Assembly (NCBI GenBank): GCA_947501935.1 | Contig: CANMXU010000033.1 | Location: 1-49,170, forward strand | Source of the DNA: an uncultured Alteromonadaceae bacterium | GTDB lineage: Bacteria > Pseudomonadota > Gammaproteobacteria > Enterobacterales > Alteromonadaceae | Direction: 5' to 3' | Length of the DNA stretch: 49,170 nucleotides | Part shown: positions 26,048 through 34,059 of the stretch, piece after piece | How the letters are laid out: each line of letters opens with the position of its first letter | How positions within the stretch are numbered: position 1 is the first letter of the stretch | Notes under the pieces: model-generated | Databases searched by the model: none | Told to the model about the DNA's origin: nothing | Seen by the model: only the letters and a program-made list of their open reading frames with translations | Made by a program: the position numbers and the translations under genes

Positions 26048-26605
26048 ATGGCTCATCAAGATTACGTTTCCCGCGCTTCAAATAAAAAGAATAATCCTTA
26101 TAAAGGTAAAGCTGATCAACAAAACTCAGCTATGCCATTAAAAGTAAAATTCATTGGCTTAGTCACTTTAGCGGCAATTGCCGGTTTTAGTTATTTTTTA
26201 TGGTCGATAAAAGATCAAAAAGCAGAGCCTGTGAATGTACCTGTAGCCAATACTAGAGTAGCTGCCAGCTCTAAAACCGCATTGCCTGAGCCGCCAAAAG
26301 AAAAATGGGCCTACCGAAAAGAGTTAGAAAGCAAAGAAATTGAAGTTGGCCAATATGAAGTTAAAGAAGGCGGCCCTTATAAAATGCAGTGTGGCTCGTT
26401 TAGAACCCGCAAACAAGCCGAAGTATTAAAAGCGAATATTGCCTTTACTGGTTTAGAGTCATTTATCAGAAAAGCAACAGGTACTAGTAGCGACTGGTAT
26501 CAAGTTCGTCTTGGCCCATATGCACGTAAACGCCTAGCTGAAAAAGACAAACACAAATTAAAAAGTAATAGTGTTAACGGCTGCCAAATCAGCAATTGGC
26601 AATAA
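26048..26605 (+). CDS. ftsN: cell division protein FtsN-like (SPOR domain)
   Basis: This 185-residue protein has a short basic cytoplasmic tail, one membrane helix (about 34-53, FIGLVTLAAIAGFSYFLW), a linker, and a C-terminal SPOR domain (about 110-185; GGPYKMQCGSFRTRKQAEVL, then WYQVRLGPYARKRLAE) that binds denuded septal glycan. The position between priA and hslV and the domain order identify it as FtsN. It is much shorter than E. coli FtsN (319), with a reduced linker, and the helical essential segment is not obvious. The inferred role is activation of septal peptidoglycan synthesis. There is no clear ribosome-binding site. Confidence 0.85.
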   Translation: MAHQDYVSRASNKKNNPYKGKADQQNSAMPLKVKFIGLVTLAAIAGFSYFLWSIKDQKAEPVNVPVANTRVAASSKTALPEPPKEKWAYRKELESKEIEVGQYEVKEGGPYKMQCGSFRTRKQAEVLKANIAFTGLESFIRKATGTSSDWYQVRLGPYARKRLAEKDKHKLKSNSVNGCQISNWQ

Positions 26606-26672
26606 ATACCAAGCTATTAACTTATTCCTACAGATAAAATAAGTTAATAGCTTCTTATTATCATGTCCTTCC

Positions 26673-26700
26673 CTTGAATTTCTGCACACTGCCCTTATTT
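26673..26700 (+). promoter_or_regulatory. sigma-32 (heat-shock) type promoter of hslVU
   Basis: CTTGAA (26673-26678) is followed after 13 bases by CCCTTATTT (26692-26700), close to the RpoH pattern CTTGAA-N(11-16)-CCCCATNT. It would give a leader of about 55 nt before the hslV GTG. hslVU is a classical RpoH target, which supports the reading. Confidence 0.75.
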
Positions 26701-26716
26701 CTTCTACAGAGTAAAT

Positions 26717-26740
26717 GCCAACGGTAATGACATTGTTGGC
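26717..26740 (+). promoter_or_regulatory. stem-loop in the hslVU leader
   Basis: Arms GCCAAC (26717-26722) and GTTGGC (26735-26740) enclose a 12-nt loop in the predicted 5' untranslated region, 20 nt before the start. The E. coli hslVU (clpQY) leader also carries an inverted repeat that affects message stability, so this may be the counterpart. Confidence 0.55.
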
Positions 26741-26760
26741 CAAGAAATTTGAGGTTTAAT

Positions 26761-27279
26761 GTGACTACTATCGTTTCAGTAAGACGCAATGGCAAAGTAG
26801 CTATTGGCGGTGATGGCCAAGTATCTTTAGGTAATACCGTAATGAAAGGCAATGCTCGGAAAGTGCGCCGCCTTTATAACGACAAAGTATTAGCAGGTTT
26901 TGCCGGCGGGACAGCCGATGCTTTCACCCTATTCGAACGCTTCGAAAGCAAACTTGAGCAACACCAAGGTCATTTAACCAAAGCGGCGGTTGAACTTGCA
27001 AAAGACTGGCGTAGTGATCGCGCACTAAGAAAATTAGAAGCCTTGCTTGCCGTTGCTGATGAAACCGCGTCATTAATCATCACTGGTAATGGTGACGTAG
27101 TGCAACCTGAGCACGACCTAATTGCCATTGGCAGTGGTGGTAATTTTGCTCAGTCAGCCGCAACAGCATTATTAGAAAACACCGAACTTTCTGCCAAAGA
27201 AATTGTTGAAAAATCATTAAAAATTGCTGGTGATATTTGTGTATTTACCAATAACCAGCTAACCATTGACGAACTTTAA
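26761..27279 (+). CDS. hslV: ATP-dependent protease subunit HslV (ClpQ)
   Basis: This is a 172-residue threonine protease of the proteasome-beta fold. I start it at the GTG at 26761, with GAGG upstream, so that removing Met exposes the catalytic Thr of TTIVSVRR. An upstream in-frame ATG (26749) would add four residues and block this. Conserved segments are GDGQVSLGNTVMKGNARKVRR and GFAGGTADAFTLFERFE. It forms a double hexamer capped by HslU. It is the first gene of hslVU, behind a heat-shock-type promoter and leader stem-loop. Confidence 0.97.
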   Translation: MTTIVSVRRNGKVAIGGDGQVSLGNTVMKGNARKVRRLYNDKVLAGFAGGTADAFTLFERFESKLEQHQGHLTKAAVELAKDWRSDRALRKLEALLAVADETASLIITGNGDVVQPEHDLIAIGSGGNFAQSAATALLENTELSAKEIVEKSLKIAGDICVFTNNQLTIDEL

Positions 27280-27344
27280 CAAATACTGAAAAGCATGGTT
27301 ACTCACAAAGTCACCGTGCTTTTAGCACAGCCAAGGAATTTATT

Positions 27345-28673
27345 ATGTCGAATATGACACCTCGTGAAATTGTTCATGAACTAGACAGCCACATTGTTGG
27401 CCAAGCCGACGCTAAGCGCGCGGTAGCTATTGCCCTTCGCAACCGCTGGCGTCGCATGCAATTAAATGAAGAATTGCGCAACGAAGTTACCCCTAAAAAC
27501 ATTTTGATGATCGGGCCAACCGGTGTTGGTAAAACTGAAATAGCGCGTCGTTTAGCAAAACTTGCCAATGCGCCTTTTATTAAAGTTGAAGCCACTAAAT
27601 TTACTGAAGTAGGTTATGTTGGTAAAGAAGTAGAAACCATTATTCGCGACTTAGCTGATATGGCCATTAAGATGACCAAAGAGCAAGAAATGGCTCGAGT
27701 AAAACATCTGGCTGAAGAAGCCGCAGAAGAGCGTATTCTTGATGTGTTATTACCTCCGCCACGTGACAGTTTTGGCACAGATGAACAAACCGATAACAGT
27801 AGCACTCGCCAAATATTTCGTAAAAAATTACGTGAAGGCAAGCTAGACGATAAAGAAATTGAACTCGACTTAGCCGCACCGCAAATAGGCGTTGAAATTA
27901 TGTCTCCTCCTGGTATGGAAGATATGACTTCACAGTTACAAAACATGTTCCAAAGCATGTCGAGTGAAAAAACCAACAAACGTAAATTAAAAATTAAAGA
28001 TGCCTTTAAAGCGCTGCAAGAAGAAGAAGCAGCGAAAATTGTTAATCAAGAAGATATCAAGCAAAAAGCTATCGACTCGGTTGAGCAAAACGGTATTGTA
28101 TTTATTGATGAAATAGACAAAATTTGTAAGCGTGGCGACACCTCTGGCCCTGACGTTTCCCGCGAAGGTGTGCAACGTGACTTACTGCCATTGGTTGAAG
28201 GTTCAACCGTTAGCACTAAACACGGCATGGTGAAAACTGACCATATTTTATTTATTGCTTCTGGCGCTTTTCAAATGGCTAAGCCTTCAGATTTAATTCC
28301 TGAATTACAAGGCCGCTTACCGATTCGCGTAGAATTAAAAGCCTTAACCACTGGTGATTTCGTTCGCATTTTAACGGAACCTAACGCCTCGCTAACCGAG
28401 CAATATATTGCACTATTAGCAACCGAAGGTGTTGAAATTTCGTTTAGTGAATGCGGTATACAAGCAATAGCTAATGCCGCGTGGCAAGTAAATGAAAGTA
28501 CTGAAAATATTGGTGCTCGTCGTTTACATACTATGCTGGAACGTTTAATTGAAGAATTATCATTTAATGCTAACGACCGCAGTGGTGAAAGCATAGTGAT
28601 TGACCAAGCTTACGTTGAGAAAACCTTAACTGAGCTAGTGAAAAATGAAGATTTAAGCCGTTTTATTTTATAA
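27345..28673 (+). CDS. hslU: ATP-dependent protease ATPase subunit HslU (ClpY)
   Basis: This 442-residue AAA+ unfoldase feeds substrates to HslV. It starts MSNMTPREIVHELDSHIVGQ and has Walker A GPTGVGKTEIARRLA and the pore motif in VGYVGKEVETIIRDL. The I-domain spans about 110-235, followed by Walker B FIDEIDKIC and C-terminal GARRLHTMLERLIEELSF. The conserved C-terminal tail ends LSRFIL, which inserts into HslV. The length matches E. coli (443). AAGGAA lies upstream. It forms a bicistron with hslV, 65 bp apart. Confidence 0.98.
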   Translation: MSNMTPREIVHELDSHIVGQADAKRAVAIALRNRWRRMQLNEELRNEVTPKNILMIGPTGVGKTEIARRLAKLANAPFIKVEATKFTEVGYVGKEVETIIRDLADMAIKMTKEQEMARVKHLAEEAAEERILDVLLPPPRDSFGTDEQTDNSSTRQIFRKKLREGKLDDKEIELDLAAPQIGVEIMSPPGMEDMTSQLQNMFQSMSSEKTNKRKLKIKDAFKALQEEEAAKIVNQEDIKQKAIDSVEQNGIVFIDEIDKICKRGDTSGPDVSREGVQRDLLPLVEGSTVSTKHGMVKTDHILFIASGAFQMAKPSDLIPELQGRLPIRVELKALTTGDFVRILTEPNASLTEQYIALLATEGVEISFSECGIQAIANAAWQVNESTENIGARRLHTMLERLIEELSFNANDRSGESIVIDQAYVEKTLTELVKNEDLSRFIL

Positions 28674-28706
28674 ATCTAATCTGTAAAACACTAAAAGAGT
28701 AAGCCA

Positions 28707-29066
28707 ATGTCAGCAGTATCCCGTTTTATTATCAAGCCTGAACAAGCATTGCTAGAAGTGATTTTTGATCAATACTCCAGCTTTTCCCTGTCGTTTGAAT
28801 ATTTGCGGGTTTTCTCACCGGATGAAAAAAATCATTCCGGAGATAAAATTGTTAGTCATAAAAAATCAGTGCAACTGAGAAAAATTGAATCAGTAGGCAA
28901 ACATGGCTACCGTTTCCTTTTTGATGATCAACACAGCGCTATTTATACTGGCAATTATTTAGCTAAAATTTTTCACGAGCACGATATGCGCTGGCAGCAT
29001 TACTTAACCGAAATAAGTAAAAGTGTGCATAACCGTGAGGCGAGCATAAACTTTAAAGAAGTTTAG
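28707..29066 (+). CDS. DUF971-domain protein
   Basis: This 119-residue protein matches DUF971, the N-terminal domain type of gamma-butyrobetaine hydroxylases: LEVIFDQYSSFSLSFEYLRVFSPD, then VQLRKIESVGKHGYRFLFDD and GNYLAKIFHEHDMRWQHYL. Stand-alone DUF971 proteins next to hslU are common in Vibrio and Shewanella relatives. The role is unknown. The usual cysteine/histidine zinc-binding pattern of the longer hydroxylases is not apparent. It starts 33 bp after hslU, so probably co-transcribed, and ends at a strong terminator. Confidence 0.85.
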   Translation: MSAVSRFIIKPEQALLEVIFDQYSSFSLSFEYLRVFSPDEKNHSGDKIVSHKKSVQLRKIESVGKHGYRFLFDDQHSAIYTGNYLAKIFHEHDMRWQHYLTEISKSVHNREASINFKEV

Positions 29067-29107
29067 TTCAGCGCTTCGCTATTACTTTTTCAGTTTTTTG
29101 AAACTAA

Positions 29108-29148
29108 AAAACCTCAGTTAGGCAATGCCTTACTGAGGTTTAATTTTT
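29108..29148. terminator. bidirectional rho-independent terminator
   Basis: A 14-bp stem, ACCTCAGTTAGGCA (29111-29124) with TGCCTTACTGAGGT (29126-29139), has one mismatch and is flanked by A-run and T-run. It serves the DUF971 gene (plus) and the chemoreceptor (minus). Confidence 0.88.
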
Positions 29149-29179
29149 CTAAGGTTAATCCTAGCTAATTTTCAAAGTG

Positions 29180-31039
29180 TTAAACCTTAAAGCGGCTCAC
29201 TTCGTCTTTTAATACTTTCGCTTGTTGGCTTAACTCTTCACTCATTTGCGCATTGCTTACCGCAGACTCTCCAGCTTGCAGAGCAACATCACGAATAGAA
29301 ACCACATGTTCATTCATTTCTGTCGCTACCGTGCTTTGTTCCTGAATAGCGGTAGCTATGGCGGTATTCATTTCCATGATGGTAGTAACATCGCTGGCTA
29401 TTTCAATTAACATTTCTCCAGCTGAACTTGCCTGAGTAGCACTTTCTTCACCTTGTTCTCGACAAGTCGACATATGTTCAACAATTGATTTAGTGCGGGT
29501 TTGCAATGAATTAATAATGCTTTCAATTTCTTGAGTAGAGTCTTGCGTTCTACTGGCTAAGGTTCTTACTTCATCAGCAACTACCGCAAAACCTCGGCCT
29601 TGCTCACCGGCACGTGCCGCCTCAATGGCTGCGTTTAAGGCTAATAAGTTAGTTTGTTCGGCGATGCCGCGAATAACATCTAATACTGAACCAATAGTGA
29701 CACTGTCTTTGGCTAATTCTTGTACCACATTTTCTGATTCCATTAATTTTTGCGACAATAAATCAATTTGTTCGATTGTACGAGAAACCCCTTTTTGTCC
29801 CTGCTCAGCATTCACATTGGTCGCTTCCGCTTTGCGTGCGGCTTCTTGAGTATTATTGGCAATTTCATCAACTGTAGCGACCATTTCAGTAACGGCGGTA
29901 GCCACCATATCAGTTTGTTGTACTTGCACTTCCACGCCTTCATTGGCAATGTGAATATTTTCAGACAAGCCTTGTGTCGCCTCATTTACCGTGCCAACAG
30001 AGAGCGTAACCTCATTAATTAAGTTTCTGAAACTACCAATCATGTCATTAAACACAGCTGCCATTTGCGCTAACTCATCACCACTGCCAGTTTCAATAAC
30101 TACGGATAAATCGTTTTCAATACCAATGGTTTTCATCGAGCTATTCATGCTATTAATATTATTGAGAATATTTTTACTTAATATAAATGCTGAAGTAATC
30201 GCGATAATTAAAACAATGACGAACACCATAAAGGCAAGGGTTTGAATAAAATAAATATGCTCTTCTACGGAAGCTTTACTACCTTTAAGCATTTGTTCTA
30301 ACATTTGATCAAGCTTATGCACAGCACTACGCATTTCTCCCAACAAACCTTCGTTGGCGGTATAGCCAAACACTCGCTGCGCCTCAACCAGGTTTAAGAA
30401 ATTCTGTTGATAAACCTCTAAAAAATCATTGATTTCAGATTTTTTAGCAGCATCTAAAGCACTCTCTTCAACATCGGCGACCAACTTAGCCATGTTGTTA
30501 TTCAGTTTATCAACATACTTGTCATCTAAGCGCAGCATAAAGTCTTTTTCATTACGCCTAAGCTGAAGCATGTCGCTTAACAATTGATAGTCTTGGTCAC
30601 CAATTAACTCTTCAACATTATGCACGGCCGCTCTTAGTTCACCATAAAGCGCGTCTTTAGCATGCAGGCCAATTTTTTGTTGCTGCTTAACCAGTTGTGC
30701 AAATTTCTTATGGTAAACAGATAAGGTACTTGCAACCGAGTCGGTTTCACGCGTTCCAATGCCTTTTTCGGTGAATTGCTGTTTTAAGCCTTTAACGTTC
30801 TTATTTAGCACTGCCATTTGTTTATTAAATTTATCGACATACTTGAGATCTTTTCTGGCAATAAAGTCTTTTTCGTCTCGCCTAAGCTGTAAAATTGAAC
30901 TTTCAAGATCACCGATATCACGAGCCAAAGTAATATCTGACTCTAAAGATTGCATCGCGTAAGTTAATATACCTAACATCACTGACATTGAGACAACAAC
31001 AATCATGGTATTGGTTAGCATTTTATTCTTTATTAACAT
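29180..31039 (-). CDS. methyl-accepting chemotaxis protein with HBM sensor domain
   Basis: This 619-residue chemoreceptor has a first membrane helix at about 8-26 and a periplasmic helical bimodular (HBM) sensor (about 35-265). The HBM repeat is visible twice: ILQLRRDEKDFIARKDLKYVDK and, about 110 residues later, MLQLRRNEKDFMLRLDDKYVDK. A second helix lies at about 268-292, then HAMP (about 292-345) and a signalling domain with the intact tip RGIAEQTNLLALNAAIEAAR. HBM domains of the McpS type bind TCA-cycle acids or similar small ligands, so an organic-acid ligand is plausible but not shown. GGGA lies upstream of the chosen ATG. It is divergent from rraA. Confidence 0.93.
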   Translation of the reverse strand: MLIKNKMLTNTMIVVVSMSVMLGILTYAMQSLESDITLARDIGDLESSILQLRRDEKDFIARKDLKYVDKFNKQMAVLNKNVKGLKQQFTEKGIGTRETDSVASTLSVYHKKFAQLVKQQQKIGLHAKDALYGELRAAVHNVEELIGDQDYQLLSDMLQLRRNEKDFMLRLDDKYVDKLNNNMAKLVADVEESALDAAKKSEINDFLEVYQQNFLNLVEAQRVFGYTANEGLLGEMRSAVHKLDQMLEQMLKGSKASVEEHIYFIQTLAFMVFVIVLIIAITSAFILSKNILNNINSMNSSMKTIGIENDLSVVIETGSGDELAQMAAVFNDMIGSFRNLINEVTLSVGTVNEATQGLSENIHIANEGVEVQVQQTDMVATAVTEMVATVDEIANNTQEAARKAEATNVNAEQGQKGVSRTIEQIDLLSQKLMESENVVQELAKDSVTIGSVLDVIRGIAEQTNLLALNAAIEAARAGEQGRGFAVVADEVRTLASRTQDSTQEIESIINSLQTRTKSIVEHMSTCREQGEESATQASSAGEMLIEIASDVTTIMEMNTAIATAIQEQSTVATEMNEHVVSIRDVALQAGESAVSNAQMSEELSQQAKVLKDEVSRFKV

Positions 31040-31060
31040 AGAACTATCCCGGCAAAGTTG

Positions 31061-31078
31061 AGTAGATATTTATCTACT
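31061..31078. promoter_or_regulatory. palindrome in the leader of the HBM chemoreceptor gene
   Basis: Perfect 18-bp inverted repeat, AGTAGATA-TT-TATCTACT, 22 bp before the start codon at 31039. It could be an operator or an mRNA hairpin near the ribosome-binding site. Confidence 0.35.
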
Positions 31079-31271
31079 GAAGTATAGTACAGCATCTATT
31101 TTTACTGCTCTTTTATTACAAATTTCACATTGAAGCAATTCGAAAGCTATAATGCTTTTCGATTCATTATACAATTGATTAACATTCAATAGGTAACAAT
31201 TTTCGCAATATTCTGTTTTTACTTCATAAAATTGATAAACTAAATTTATTTTATAAACTCAGCCGATAAAG

Positions 31272-31299
31272 TTGTGCCTAACACTTAGCAAGTTATACT
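31272..31299 (+). promoter_or_regulatory. candidate sigma-70 promoter of rraA
   Basis: TTGTGC (31272-31277), 16-bp spacer, TATACT (31294-31299), about 40 bp before the rraA start. The spacing and hexamers are near consensus. Confidence 0.5.
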
Positions 31300-31340
31300 G
31301 AACCAAGTGATCAGCCATTTACCTTAAAAAGAGCATGCCC

Positions 31341-31826
31341 ATGGAATACAATACTTCAGAATTATGTAATACCTACGCCGATTTAGTTGATGTGCTTGAG
31401 CCTATATTTAGTAACTATGGCGGCATTAGTTCTTTTGGTGGCAAAGTGGTCACGGTGAAATGTTTTGAGAATAACGGCTTGGTTAGCCAGCTAGTGGAAA
31501 CAGATGGTGTAGGTAAGGTGCTGGTAATTGATGGCGGCGGCTCTACACGACGGGCATTAATTGATGTTTATATTGCCGAGGCAGCCGCGAAAAATGGCTG
31601 GGAAGGTATTATTTGCTACGGCAGCGTTCGCGATGTTGACGCATTAGAAGAAATTGAAATAGGCATTCAAGGTTTAGTGTCAATTCCAGTTGGCGCAACC
31701 GACAGCTTAACCGGAGAAAGTGATTTGGCGATAAACTTTGGCGGAGTAACTTTTTTACCTGATGATCATATTTACGCCGATAATACTGGCATTATTTTAT
31801 CACCAGAACCTTTAGATATTGAATAG
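31341..31826 (+). CDS. rraA: regulator of ribonuclease E activity A
   Basis: This 161-residue protein has the same length and N-terminus as E. coli RraA when started at the ATG at 31341 (MEYNTSELCNTYADLVDVLE). AAAGAG is about eight bases upstream; the ATG six bases earlier is too close to it. Conserved segments are FGGKVVTVKCFENNGL, VIDGGGSTRRALIDV, GWEGIICYGSVRDVDAL and ADNTGIILSPEPLDIE. RraA binds RNase E and inhibits mRNA decay, acting as a ring-shaped trimer in the cytoplasm. It converges with the degenerate EAL gene across a heptamer repeat array. Confidence 0.97.
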   Translation: MEYNTSELCNTYADLVDVLEPIFSNYGGISSFGGKVVTVKCFENNGLVSQLVETDGVGKVLVIDGGGSTRRALIDVYIAEAAAKNGWEGIICYGSVRDVDALEEIEIGIQGLVSIPVGATDSLTGESDLAINFGGVTFLPDDHIYADNTGIILSPEPLDIE

Positions 31827-31860
31827 GCTTCTAGCTTCTATCTTCTATCTTCTAGCCTGA
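31826..31860. repeat. 7-bp tandem repeat between rraA and the EAL gene
   Basis: Heptamers GGCTTCT, AGCTTCT, ATCTTCT, ATCTTCT and a decayed AGCCTGA. The array begins at the last base of the rraA stop and covers the stop of the converging gene (31852-31854). It has the same consensus and phase as the array at 18530-18578. Confidence 0.7.
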
Positions 31861-33927
31861 GTGTTGGTCTAACCAACGCTTCAGCCAAATTTCAAATTCA
31901 TCAACCACTACGCCGCTATTAACGGCTTGTCCTTGGACAAATTCACCACCTATTGCAGCAAAGACCTGTTCAACGTCACCAGTATCAATGCCTACGCCTA
32001 TCAGCGGTAATTGCATACTACGGGTTAAGCTGATTAACGAATTAATAATCGCTTTATCGGTTCGATCTTCGGTATTTCTAAGCTGCTGACAATCAATTTT
32101 CACTTGGTCAATAGCCATTTTACGCACATATCGAAGCGATTCATAACTACCCGAAAAGCCATCAATAGCTATTTTAACTTCTAAAGCCTTAAGCTGAGCA
32201 ATAATATTTTTAGCTTTAGCTGAAGCAGAAAATAATAGCGGCTCAGCTACTTCAATCATTAAATATTTACCAGCAATATTATGTTTATCTATTTGCTGTT
32301 CGATAAATTCTACCAAATCAGCTTCAAGCACATCTTTGCTAATTAAGTTAACCGCAACAGGTTTATAAACTTCGTGTTGTTGCAAAGTCACTAAAGCCAA
32401 AAATGCTTGCTCTATCATCTGCTTAGTTAATAAATAAGCCTCGCCACTATGGCCAGCAATTTCGGAAAACTGCTCTAGCTCAACTGGCTTTTTATCGCCA
32501 CAATACCAATGCACCATTAATTCAAAGCCTTTAAAATTACGATTCTTAGCATGAACTTGCGGCTGTAAGTACCAGCGTAAACCATTCGATAAGATATCGT
32601 TTTTCAAATGCTCCATTTGACTCAATTGCTGTTCTGCATAAATAGTATGTTGATGATCAAAATAACTTATCGTCGAACCACTGGCTTCGCCATCCAATAA
32701 TGCGTCACCCGCGTAAGATACTAACTCTTCAACTCCATTGCCATGCTCTCCAGAAATGGCAATACCAAAGGCCAGTTCAAAATGTAACGAAAAGCTTTTA
32801 AAGCTCATCGCATCAGGTACGGCTGCAGACAATTGCTTACATACTTCTTCTATCATGGCTTTTTCAGGATGACGGCTATCGGTGATGTCTAAAACCACTA
32901 AAAAATTCAAACTTTGTAGCCGCGCTAAGCGTACTGGTTGCGGTTTATTTTCAAAACTCAATAACGACTCATTGCCGGCCACATGGCGTTGCAAAGAATA
33001 GGCAAACTGCAATAATAAAATATCAGAATTATGATGACCTAATACACTATTTACTTGCTGAAAATTGGTTGGTTTAAAAACAATCGCCGCGTATTTACTG
33101 CCATTGTTTCTTTTTAGCGTTTTCTCAAAACGATGCAAGGCATGCTGATACGAAGGCAAATTTGTCGCCGGATCATGGCTATATAAAAACACATCTTCTA
33201 CTGCTAAATTATTTGAAGATTTACCAGTTGAAAACTTAGCAATAACAATATTAACCAATAACCAGCTACCGTTAACAATAGTAATTAAGTAACTAGCCAC
33301 ACACGTTACCACCAACCAAGTAACGTTAATTTGAGCATTTAACCAAAGGTACATGGCAATAACAAAGCTCAAAACAATTAACCACTGCATGGTTAATCGA
33401 ACAAAATGCACGGTAGAGTTTTGTAAAAAATAATGAATACGCAGGCCACTTAGTAATAGGGTAATTGCGCCAAATAATAACCAAATGATACCGAGTTCAA
33501 TTGCGGGAACAAACCACACTACGGCTAAAAAAATAACCGCAGACAAGCCTCCGCCATATACACAGGTTTTATCTAATAAAGACTCTGTCGCCGTTTCAAT
33601 ATTTAACGGCCATAAATACAGCAACATTAAAAACAAAGTGGCACAACTGACTACCGCTAAGGTTTGTAGTTCAGATAAATAAGCTAAGGAATAAAGCATG
33701 CCCAATAATGACAGGGAAATAAGCACAGGAAAGCGCCATTTCACTGCAACTAAGGGTTTTAATAAGCCAGTGATAATAAGAATAGGTAAACTAAGGCCAA
33801 GCACGAAAGCAATGTTAAACTCTATAAATGAAAAGTCTGCTGAAAATGCAGGAAAAGAACAAAGCAATAAACTAAGTAAAGTTAGCCTTGCTTGAGTAGA
33901 AACACCTTGGCAAAAGTAGTTTTTCAT
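31852..33927 (-). CDS. membrane protein with degenerate GGDEF and EAL domains
   Basis: This 691-residue protein has about eight hydrophobic segments in residues 1-235, then a GGDEF-type domain (about 240-420) and an EAL-type domain (about 430-690). The GGDEF motif is lost (RLQSLNFLVVL). The EAL motif reads ELM (E469, in GFELMVHW). The DDFG motif reads IDGFSG and the late AEGVET-like motif reads GVGIDT, so catalytic acidic residues are missing, although the N of VNLIS, IEVAEP and VKID are retained. It is probably not an active cyclase or phosphodiesterase. It may bind nucleotide or RNA-linked partners. E. coli CsrD has likewise degenerate domains with an ELM motif, but its N-terminus differs. 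It is monocistronic. Confidence 0.88.
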   Translation of the reverse strand: MKNYFCQGVSTQARLTLLSLLLCSFPAFSADFSFIEFNIAFVLGLSLPILIITGLLKPLVAVKWRFPVLISLSLLGMLYSLAYLSELQTLAVVSCATLFLMLLYLWPLNIETATESLLDKTCVYGGGLSAVIFLAVVWFVPAIELGIIWLLFGAITLLLSGLRIHYFLQNSTVHFVRLTMQWLIVLSFVIAMYLWLNAQINVTWLVVTCVASYLITIVNGSWLLVNIVIAKFSTGKSSNNLAVEDVFLYSHDPATNLPSYQHALHRFEKTLKRNNGSKYAAIVFKPTNFQQVNSVLGHHNSDILLLQFAYSLQRHVAGNESLLSFENKPQPVRLARLQSLNFLVVLDITDSRHPEKAMIEEVCKQLSAAVPDAMSFKSFSLHFELAFGIAISGEHGNGVEELVSYAGDALLDGEASGSTISYFDHQHTIYAEQQLSQMEHLKNDILSNGLRWYLQPQVHAKNRNFKGFELMVHWYCGDKKPVELEQFSEIAGHSGEAYLLTKQMIEQAFLALVTLQQHEVYKPVAVNLISKDVLEADLVEFIEQQIDKHNIAGKYLMIEVAEPLLFSASAKAKNIIAQLKALEVKIAIDGFSGSYESLRYVRKMAIDQVKIDCQQLRNTEDRTDKAIINSLISLTRSMQLPLIGVGIDTGDVEQVFAAIGGEFVQGQAVNSGVVVDEFEIWLKRWLDQHSG

Positions 33928-34059
33928 CCGGTAAAACCTTATACAGAAAACACAGCGGTATAGCGCTCTAAGACTACCGAATAGACTGTGTTTTGTACAG
34001 CTTTCAACTATTTTGGCAAGTAAAATATGCCGCTACTCTACCTCGTATGGCTTAAGTTT

